Below are positions 1 through 5,834 of a stretch of 7,399 bases of DNA, piece by piece. The stretch comes from Desulfobacteraceae bacterium. Its GTDB lineage: Bacteria > Desulfobacterota > DSM-4660 > Desulfatiglandales > B25-G16. Under the pieces are notes generated by a model that was not told where the DNA came from, ran no database searches, and saw only the letters and a list, made by a program, of their open reading frames with translations. The translations under genes and the position numbers were made by a program. The stretch covers positions 1 to 7,399 of the forward strand of contig DAOVDY010000029.1 of assembly GCA_030669265.1 (NCBI GenBank). Direction: 5' to 3'. The stretch's first letter is position 1, and each line of letters starts with the position of its first letter.

Positions 1-84
1 TTGGTGAGAGAATTGGTGGGGATAAAAATAACCACAGTGAAACATATAACAAATTGGAAAATAAATAAAAATCACGAATTGGCT

Positions 85-134
85 AAAATTAAAAAGAAAA
101 GATATTAGCTTGCCACCATTGTTGTTCTAACATC
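85..134 (-). terminator. weak rho-independent-terminator-like stem at operon end
   Basis: Read on the minus strand, GATGTTAG (134-127) can pair with CTAATATC (108-101), eight pairs including one G-U, across an 18-nt loop. It is followed by a T-rich tract TTTTCTTTTTAATTTT (100-85). The stem is AT-rich and the loop long, so efficiency is doubtful, but it lies right where the operon should end. Confidence 0.35.
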
Positions 135-135
135 T

Positions 136-252
136 TTACCTACGGCCATCTCCCCCTAAATTGGCCTCCCAGCCCTTAATCATAAATCTTTTTCCTTTAG
201 AACTATTATTTGTGATATAATTCTTATGAAAAACGGCTTCATGATATCTCAA
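136..252 (-). other. in-frame continuation of the receiver gene beyond its TAA
   Basis: Directly after the TAA at 255-253, the same frame runs 38 codons to a second TAA at 138-136. It begins LRYHEAVFHKNYI, which lines up with the alpha4-beta5 end of receivers (the ...GAxDYLxKPF region) and puts a Lys where the conserved beta5 lysine belongs. The rest (from TNNSSKGKRF on) shows no recognisable family. Together with the upstream part this would give about 136 residues. A nonsense mutation at one codon (for example CAA to TAA), a sequencing error, or chance are all possible. Confidence 0.45.
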
Positions 253-546
253 TTAAGCAAATGAATTCCATGCCTCTCTGATCATATATTGAGATGACAT
301 GACAATGATTTCAATACTGGGATACACATGCCAGAAGAGCTGCAGGGCAGCCTTATATCCATTACCGGGCACCGATTCTCTGAAAATTTCCACATCAATA
401 AAGACGAAATCGTAACGTTTTTTCCGAAGCATCTCCATAGCGGCATCTTGAGTGGATGCCTTATCAACCCTGTACCCTCTGCCAAAACACTCGAGAATGG
501 TGTGCGAGGGTTCTTGTTCCTTTGATACAACAAGAATGGATCTCAT
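253..546 (-). CDS. truncated receiver-domain (response-regulator-like) protein
   Basis: 97 aa covering beta1 to alpha4 of a CheY-like receiver domain. SILVVSKEQE (3-12) is strand 1, FVFIDVEIF (47-55) carries the expected phospho-acceptor Asp51, and IEIIVMSSQ (78-86) supplies the conserved Ser/Thr position. Two features are odd. The acidic pair that normally follows strand 1 (VDDE-type) is replaced by Ser-Lys-Glu, so Mg2+ binding and phosphorylation are doubtful. The protein also stops at a TAA before the fifth strand with its conserved lysine, although a plausible continuation follows in the same frame (136-252). It has no output domain. The ATG shares one base with the stop of glycosyltransferase F (TAATG), so translation is coupled. 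It may be a degenerate stand-alone receiver, or a pseudogene broken by one nonsense mutation. Confidence 0.65.
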   Translation of the reverse strand: MRSILVVSKEQEPSHTILECFGRGYRVDKASTQDAAMEMLRKKRYDFVFIDVEIFRESVPGNGYKAALQLFWHVYPSIEIIVMSSQYMIREAWNSFA

Positions 547-1604
547 TAAGCCAAAGCCCTTTTTTCTGTTATTTCCGGCAAAAGTTCGAATAATTCCACA
601 AACCTTTTCGCAATTTCATAGGATGAGTTCTCTCTCACATATTGCTCTGCAATACGCAAGGTCATCTTGATCTTTTCATTCTCTTCAAACACATCTACGA
701 TCGCATTTCCCAACACAGAATACTTGATGACTTCCTTGTCGAAAGTCTCGAAAAAGTTCGTTGCGTACGCCAGGATGGGACAGCCGGAACCCATACATAG
801 ATTTGCTGTGGATGGCACCACAATGGCTTCAGCAGAATCCTTGTGAATTAGAAGGGCATCCGAAGCATGAAGGTAAGTGTAAAGTTCCCTGATGGGAATG
901 TCACCCTTTCTTAATTCGATGAATTGGTATCTTCCTTTTTGTGCTTCAAAAAGGTCATACCAATCTTGAATATGGGTTAAAGTCAGAAGGATCAAGGGAT
1001 AGCCTCGGTTTAAGCGTTCCAGAATAGGGAGAAGGTGGCGGTAAATACCTATGCCGTAATTAAAGATGATCTTTTTATCGAGAGGAAGACCAAGTTTCCT
1101 GCGGGCCTCAATTTTATCACCATACAGGATAGGATGGCAAGGGTAAGCAATGACCTTGATCTTATCCTCTACATATATATCCCTTAGAAATTTCTTATAT
1201 CTCTCATCAAAACAGACAACTGCATCCCAGTCGAATTCATAGAATATGGTATCTTTTGGCGGCTTCCCTTCGTGGACTACGAAAACGGTCTTGGCCCTCT
1301 CCCTGATAAAAGGATAGACTTTGAGCATATCCTCCATGGGTAGGATTTCGAGATTTTGAACCACAAAGACATCACAATCCTGGTTCAAAAATGATGTAGG
1401 ATCAAAGAAGTAATTTGGTTTATTCCGAAGTGTATAGCACCTTTTTACATAGGGTTCATCCTCATCACACCGGTAGCCTTCAAGTTCTACAGGGGCCAGG
1501 ACCTGCAGGTTATGGCCCATCTTTACCCACTCTCTTCCAATCAGCTCTGCATGGAGAGATACCCCGCATGGAATATTCCAGCGACTCATCATCGCAATCT
1601 TCAT
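546..1604 (-). CDS. GT-B fold glycosyltransferase, paralogue F
   Basis: 352 aa, the third member of the A/C/F paralogue set. MKIAMMSRWN (1-10) and HAELIGREWVKMGH (18-31) are almost identical to the first gene of the operon. Further shared blocks are VVQNLEILP (81-89), VVHEGKPP (109-116), FYEFDWDAVVCFDERY (121-136), HASDALLIHK (246-255) and PSTANLCMGSGCPILAY (264-280). The glycine loop differs (IPCGVS instead of EDSGVS), and the position of the second GT4 glutamate is Leu269. The start is supported by AGGAG 6 nt upstream. It is separated from the GH130 pair by 51 nt, and its TAA stop overlaps the ATG of the receiver gene by one base. Close similarity to gene A suggests duplication, with C more distant. 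It probably transfers a sugar to the same glycan or carrier; donor and linkage are unknown. Confidence 0.84.
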   Translation of the reverse strand: MKIAMMSRWNIPCGVSLHAELIGREWVKMGHNLQVLAPVELEGYRCDEDEPYVKRCYTLRNKPNYFFDPTSFLNQDCDVFVVQNLEILPMEDMLKVYPFIRERAKTVFVVHEGKPPKDTIFYEFDWDAVVCFDERYKKFLRDIYVEDKIKVIAYPCHPILYGDKIEARRKLGLPLDKKIIFNYGIGIYRHLLPILERLNRGYPLILLTLTHIQDWYDLFEAQKGRYQFIELRKGDIPIRELYTYLHASDALLIHKDSAEAIVVPSTANLCMGSGCPILAYATNFFETFDKEVIKYSVLGNAIVDVFEENEKIKMTLRIAEQYVRENSSYEIAKRFVELFELLPEITEKRALA

Positions 1605-1635
1605 CTTAGACTCCTCATCATTCTTTCAGCCAGCT

Positions 1636-1664
1636 ATTATACAAACCATTCCTATTCATAACAG
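1636..1664 (-). promoter_or_regulatory. possible internal promoter before glycosyltransferase F
   Basis: The only sizeable gap in the operon (51 nt) holds a perfect TATAAT at 1641-1636 on the minus strand. At a 17-nt spacing the -35 position reads CTGTTA (1664-1659), only three of six matches to TTGACA. It might give separate expression of the last glycosyltransferase and the receiver gene, but a chance match is quite possible. Confidence 0.25.
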
Positions 1665-2528
1665 GCTCAAAAGGGGGTCTTTTTCAATAGTTGCGCCACA
1701 AATCACCTTGTCTGCAGCTCCATAATAGATGTAGTACTTGTTTTCAATCTCGCAAATACCTGTTGCAAATACGACCTCGTTGACTTCCCCGTGAAGTTCA
1801 TAGTCTTCTTCTGGCTCAAGAATCGGTTCAGAATATCTACTTACGAGAGAAGATGGGTTCTCCAGAGCGAAAAGGGCAACCCCTAACCTGTAAACAGGTT
1901 CCTTATCGACCCCATGATATATGAGCAACCAGCCTTTTGCAGTCTTTACAGGCGGGCTTGCGGCTCCGATTCCGACTCCATCCCATCTTCCTACAACAGG
2001 TTCAATTACCTTTTTGGAATCCTGCCAATGGATAAGATCTTCTGAAAAAGCGATCCAGATGCTGCGTGGAGGGTCCATAGGGCGGTGATACATCACATAC
2101 TTTCCATTTATCTTTTCCGGAAAAAGAACCGCATCCTTGGTGTCTATGTCTGGCAGGACTATACCATATCTTTTCCACTGGATGAAATTATGGGTGGAAG
2201 CCAGAGATACCCTAACCCCATGAGTAGAGTAGCTGGTGTAGGTGGCATAAAATCGATTATCCAGGCTGACAAGCCTTGGATCTTCACAGCCTTTGCTCTC
2301 AAGGATGCCTCTTGGTATGAAAACGGGCTTGTCCAACCTCAAGAATTCGTAACCGTTGGAACTGATTGCATAGCCTATCCGAGAAATATTGTCATCCCCC
2401 ACAGCCCTGTATAGGAGATGAACTAGGCCGTTGTGATACACAGCCGCAGGATTAAATACAAGCTTTGATTCCCAGAAATTCTCCTTTTTTGGCTTTAAGA
2501 TCGGATTCTGTAAGAATCTTTTCAGCAT
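1656..2528 (-). CDS. GH130 beta-mannoside phosphorylase (probable)
   Basis: 290 aa, a typical length for the shorter GH130 enzymes. GH130 phosphorylases split beta-mannosidic bonds with inorganic phosphate to give alpha-mannose 1-phosphate, reversibly and in the cytosol. Motifs in order are NPIL (8-11), FNPAAVY (25-31), LLYRAVG (38-44), GCEDPRL (80-86, Asp83 the likely general acid), TKDAVLFPEKINGKY (130-144), MYHRP (146-150), SPPVKT (191-196), LIYHGV (202-207), YRLGVALF (213-220), EPILEPEEDYE (234-244) and YYGAAD (268-273). Arg149, Lys195 and His205 fit the Arg/Lys/His phosphate ligands expected of phosphorylases, as far as I recall the family. The exact substrate (mannosyl-glucose, manno-oligosaccharide or mannosyl-GlcNAc) cannot be assigned. 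It starts 3 nt after the preceding GH130 gene; AGGAGG lies inside that gene's end. No secretion signal is present. Confidence 0.88.
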   Translation of the reverse strand: MLKRFLQNPILKPKKENFWESKLVFNPAAVYHNGLVHLLYRAVGDDNISRIGYAISSNGYEFLRLDKPVFIPRGILESKGCEDPRLVSLDNRFYATYTSYSTHGVRVSLASTHNFIQWKRYGIVLPDIDTKDAVLFPEKINGKYVMYHRPMDPPRSIWIAFSEDLIHWQDSKKVIEPVVGRWDGVGIGAASPPVKTAKGWLLIYHGVDKEPVYRLGVALFALENPSSLVSRYSEPILEPEEDYELHGEVNEVVFATGICEIENKYYIYYGAADKVICGATIEKDPLLSLL

Positions 2529-2531
2529 AAT

Positions 2532-3452
2532 TTACTCTTCCTCCTCATAGATAGCCATACACACGAGCCTATCTGCTGCACCGTAATAGAGAAACCATTG
2601 ATTGTTGTGGCTTATTAACCCTTCAGCAACGCAGTGATTTCCAGTTCTGTATTTGTGACCATAGTCTTGCGATAAATTCAAGATTGGCTCATCGGTCCTT
2701 TTCAGGGCCTCTATAGGGTTTTCCTTTGAAAGCAAGACGCCACCGGTCTTATAAATACAGCCTTCTCCCCAACCATTATAGATGAGAAGAATACCCTCAT
2801 CAGTTATAATGGGATTGGGACCAGGTTCGATTCCCTGGGAATCAAAAAATCCATCTCGTGGTAGCAGAATTGGTTGATGCAGTGGCTCCTCCCAATGATA
2901 GAGATCATCGGAGTAGGCTATCCCAATTGCAGAAACCCAGGGCCTGGCTTCCCCCATGAAATACATGATATACTTTCCCTCTATTTTTTCTGAAACAATC
3001 ACGCCCGCTTTCAATTGACCACTATCCCATGTTCCTTCTCTCGCTTCCAGAACCTGACCATGTTTTCTCCAGTGGAGGAGATCCTTTGAGGTGGCCAGAC
3101 AGATGTTGGAGGCATGATATTTCTTGCTATTACCGACATAGAAGAGAAAGTAGGTGTCTCCTACCTTGGCCACCCTTGGGTCTTCACAGCCACCCCTGTC
3201 AAAATCTTCGTCAGGACTTAAAACGGGCTCAGGATGAGGGGTGAAATAAAGCCCGTCGCTACTTTGAGCAATTCCAATTCTTCCGGTTAGACCATCCTCG
3301 GTTTCAGCCCGGTAAAGCATCCAGAAACGGCCCTCCTCTTTAATCACAGTGGGGTTATACACACCTCTGGATTGAAATCCTTTTGAGGGAACCAAAATTG
3401 GGTTGCCAGGATAATCTTCAAATAGGCCAAGGGGAAAGTCATTGACTTTCAT
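2532..3452 (-). CDS. GH130 family protein with altered phosphate-binding pocket
   Basis: 306 aa, a five-bladed beta-propeller of glycoside hydrolase family 130 (PF04041-type). Family marks are NPIL (17-20), YNPTV (32-36), MLYRAE (45-50), the signature GCEDPRV (88-94) whose Asp91 would be the general acid, repeated blade motifs such as SKDLLHW (122-128) and SDDLYHW (181-187), and YYGAAD (289-294). Compared with the next gene, three places expected to hold phosphate ligands are changed: YHRP is YFMG (164-167), the Lys after the PP turn is Ile216, and YHG is YNG (225-227). GH130 phosphorylases release mannose 1-phosphate, whereas known GH130 mannosidases lack phosphate ligands, so this copy may be hydrolytic, transglycosylating or non-catalytic. 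That is inference. The start has a purine-rich AGGTAGG 5-8 nt upstream, overlapping the previous stop; the gap to the preceding gene is 9 nt. Confidence 0.85.
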   Translation of the reverse strand: MKVNDFPLGLFEDYPGNPILVPSKGFQSRGVYNPTVIKEEGRFWMLYRAETEDGLTGRIGIAQSSDGLYFTPHPEPVLSPDEDFDRGGCEDPRVAKVGDTYFLFYVGNSKKYHASNICLATSKDLLHWRKHGQVLEAREGTWDSGQLKAGVIVSEKIEGKYIMYFMGEARPWVSAIGIAYSDDLYHWEEPLHQPILLPRDGFFDSQGIEPGPNPIITDEGILLIYNGWGEGCIYKTGGVLLSKENPIEALKRTDEPILNLSQDYGHKYRTGNHCVAEGLISHNNQWFLYYGAADRLVCMAIYEEEE

Positions 3453-3461
3453 GGTGCCTAC

Positions 3462-4505
3462 CTACCTCGGTCTTCCAAGTTCAACAAAAAAATCGATAAA
3501 AAGCTTTGCTATGATTTCAGGGGAGTTCATTGCGACAAATCCATTGGCTGCATCAAGGAGATTTTTTCTCGTCTCTTCGTCTCTAAATAATTCGATCAAC
3601 ATTTTGTTGAGCTCTGAAACATCATTATAATGCAAAAGCTCATTCTTTAAGGGGGTAAAATAATCCGATCCTTCAGGTACAAGGATTGGGCAACCTGCAC
3701 CCAGGGCCTGAAAGGCTGTTGATGAAACGACTCCCAGATAGAGGCTCTTAAATTTATGTAAAATGAGACAATCGGAGGCAAAAAGATAATCATCAAACCT
3801 CTTTTCTGAGAGCACCTTCTGCTCTCGGATGATCATCCATGGCGGCGGGTCATCTTTTTCAACCATTTGATAGTCAGAAGGAACCACATAAAGCAAGATA
3901 GCCTCCTTTTTAAGATCTTCCCTCAGATCTCTAAGAAATGGCTCGTAGCCTCTATGACAAAAGATGTAGATAATACGCTTATCCAAAGGAAGGTTGAGCT
4001 CTTTTCTCATTTCGTTCTTATCCCCACTTCTGGCTGGAAAACACGGAAAAGGGATGAGTTTGGCATGGGGATACACATCATTTAGGAAATCCTGCTTTTC
4101 ATCAAAGTAGACCACCCCATCCCAGTCAAACTGGTAAAACCAGGGTTCTTGGGGGAGTTTATTTTCGTGTACCACGTGGACTATCCTGGCACGATGTTTG
4201 ATCAAGGGAAATATCTTTGAAAGGCCTTCAACCGGAAGCATCCTTAGATCCTGAACTACGAGCACATCGAAGTCCGTTGAAAGAATAGGGCGGGGATCCA
4301 AAAAATTAGTTTTTTGGGTGCCAAAGCATCTTATCACATAATCCTCATCTTCCTCTCTAGAAAAGCCTTCCCCATGAAAGTCGTCTTTTATGTGTGTGAA
4401 TATGGTCACATCATGCCCCATTTCCTTCCAGGCTTTCCCCAGAGGCTCTGCATGGACTGCTACTCCTGAGTCGGTATTCCAGGCTGTCATCATTGCAATT
4501 TGCAT
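3462..4505 (-). CDS. GT-B fold glycosyltransferase, paralogue C
   Basis: 347 aa, paralogous to the genes at 5835-7064 and 546-1604. Shared blocks are MQIAMMTAWN...SGVAVHAEPLG (1-23), LVVQDLRMLP (82-91), VVHENKLP (111-118), FYQFDWDGVVYFDE (123-136), FASDCLILHK (242-251) and SSTAFQALGAGCPILV (261-276). It is the most divergent of the three over the first helix (HAEPLGKAWKEMG instead of HAELIGREWVKMG). As in its paralogues, the position of the second catalytic-loop glutamate of GT4 enzymes is taken by Gln (Q266). The ATG overlaps the end of glycosyltransferase B by 16 nt, and AAGGAG lies 7 nt upstream inside that gene, which indicates translational coupling. No signal peptide or membrane span is seen. 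Presumably it adds one specific residue of the same glycan; the sugar is not deducible. Confidence 0.83.
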   Translation of the reverse strand: MQIAMMTAWNTDSGVAVHAEPLGKAWKEMGHDVTIFTHIKDDFHGEGFSREEDEDYVIRCFGTQKTNFLDPRPILSTDFDVLVVQDLRMLPVEGLSKIFPLIKHRARIVHVVHENKLPQEPWFYQFDWDGVVYFDEKQDFLNDVYPHAKLIPFPCFPARSGDKNEMRKELNLPLDKRIIYIFCHRGYEPFLRDLREDLKKEAILLYVVPSDYQMVEKDDPPPWMIIREQKVLSEKRFDDYLFASDCLILHKFKSLYLGVVSSTAFQALGAGCPILVPEGSDYFTPLKNELLHYNDVSELNKMLIELFRDEETRKNLLDAANGFVAMNSPEIIAKLFIDFFVELGRPR

Positions 4506-5815
4506 AGTTCTTCTCCTTGTGAAACTATTCCATGCTTATAAATTCCTCCCCATTTCCAATCTCTAATCTCAACAGTCTGTTCGCTATCCAGAGCGGGTAA
4601 ATCTCGCCCTGTCGCCAGTACCTTCTCTATCAACAGATGTTTTTTTGCCTGATTTGCAAAGCAGTAACGTTGGATATACTGCCAGCTTTCATCTCCTAAC
4701 TTTTTCTTCTGAGCGGGTTCCAAAACCAACTCGGCAATCATTTCGGCCAGCTCACTCAGGGATTCAACAGCGGGTAAACCGGAGAGCTTAAGAGTCTCTC
4801 CTATCCCCTCCCAATCTCTTCCAACTATAAAGGATCCAGTACCCTGGGCATGGGCCAGCCTTCCTGACTGAGTGGCATTCCTGCACCAAAAGACAGTAAA
4901 ATCAAGGGCCCTGAAGGCCATCGGGAAAATATCTTCAGGAATATAGACTTCAAAGAAGAAGTTCTCTTTTCCATCGTGACTGGATCTCAATACTTCCAGT
5001 ATGGGGAGTTTTGTCTCGAGCTTCGTATTCTTATTTCTCTGGATTATCCCTGCAAAGAGCGTTACCACCCGGTGTTTAGGGAGTATTTCCTGAACAAGTC
5101 GGCCCAGCTCAAAAAGTTGCGAAGGATCCTTATCATAAGTGATGAATCCATAATTGCCCAGTAGAATGGTATCCCTTGAATGGAAATAGTCTTCTGCTCC
5201 ACTCAGCTCTATCTTTTGAAACAGAGGTATCTCAGCCTGATTGACCAAATAGGAGAAAAATCTTTTTCTTGCCTCATGCTGACTCATTGTGGGATATAGG
5301 TGAACACCATGTCTCAGAACCATTACCTTCTTAGCATACTCAGGAAAGGCTTCCTGTACAGCCCTGTAAGCTCCATTCGTGAATACAGTCAGCGCATCAA
5401 CCAAAGGTAGAGTCTCTTTGAGCAATTCTTCTTCTTTTCTGTTCATACCCGAAGGTGTTTCTTCTGACTGGAAATGGATCGTATGGAAACTGGCAGCTAC
5501 TTTATTTCCCCTTCTCTTTGCTTCCTGCAGAAGATTTAAGAAATGATCATTAACATTTCCCCATATACCAAAGGCGTGTTGAAACCAGAGAAGATCGTTC
5601 TCAGAAATGGACGGAAGTGTTGGATGAGGAAACGAGAGGCAGTAGTCTACTCGAGCCTTCAAATATGCGGTTAAGACTTCATCGTATGCAGCGAATTCAT
5701 TCAACTTAAAAGAGATGACTTTCCAATGGCTCCTTGGTATATGATCCAAAATATAATGCATATAGGTACCAATACCGCATATGATTGGGGGAAATGTGCT
5801 GACAAAGGAAATCAT
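4490..5815 (-). CDS. GT4-like glycosyltransferase B
   Basis: 441 aa from the preferred start. The N-terminus MISFVSTFPPIICGIGTYMH is the classic first strand plus G-I-G-x-Y loop of GT4-type GT-B enzymes. It is followed by a LLWFQHAFGIWG block (75-86), resembling the VQHEYGIFG motif of related glycosyltransferases but with Glu replaced by Ala, then SFHTIH (109-114), VFTNGAYRAV (144-153) and VLRHGVH (166-172). The C-terminal Rossmann domain begins near ILLGNYGFI (217-225). This gene is not a close paralogue of the other three glycosyltransferases here. An ATG at 5863 would add 16 residues, but it lies inside the previous gene and the added stretch has no family-like character. The ATG at 5815 has AGGAG 10 nt upstream and leads straight into the conserved domain. 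The gene ends with a double TGA, and its last 16 nt overlap the next gene. Substrates are unknown; a mannosyltransferase role is inference from context. Confidence 0.83.
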   Translation of the reverse strand: MISFVSTFPPIICGIGTYMHYILDHIPRSHWKVISFKLNEFAAYDEVLTAYLKARVDYCLSFPHPTLPSISENDLLWFQHAFGIWGNVNDHFLNLLQEAKRRGNKVAASFHTIHFQSEETPSGMNRKEEELLKETLPLVDALTVFTNGAYRAVQEAFPEYAKKVMVLRHGVHLYPTMSQHEARKRFFSYLVNQAEIPLFQKIELSGAEDYFHSRDTILLGNYGFITYDKDPSQLFELGRLVQEILPKHRVVTLFAGIIQRNKNTKLETKLPILEVLRSSHDGKENFFFEVYIPEDIFPMAFRALDFTVFWCRNATQSGRLAHAQGTGSFIVGRDWEGIGETLKLSGLPAVESLSELAEMIAELVLEPAQKKKLGDESWQYIQRYCFANQAKKHLLIEKVLATGRDLPALDSEQTVEIRDWKWGGIYKHGIVSQGEELCKLQ

Positions 5816-5825
5816 AACTAATCTA

Positions 5826-5830
5826 CTCCT
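5826..5830 (-). promoter_or_regulatory. Shine-Dalgarno site deciding the start of glycosyltransferase B
   Basis: The minus strand reads AAAGGAG (AGGAG at 5830-5826) and is followed after 10 nt by the ATG at 5815. The site sits in the 19-nt gap after the stop of the preceding gene (TAA, 5837-5835). It favours the 5815 start over the longer in-frame ATG at 5863. Confidence 0.75.
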
Positions 5831-5834
5831 TTCA

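Noticed and set aside
1..82. Recurring AATTGG words near the left edge (around 11, 51 and 76)
   Set aside because: They are only six bases, irregularly spaced in AT-rich sequence, and show no array or longer repeat unit.
2085..2414. Plus-strand open frame of 109 codons opposite the canonical GH130 gene
   Set aside because: It is fully antisense to a strongly supported GH130 enzyme, shows no family motif, and is explained by the coding pattern of the other strand.
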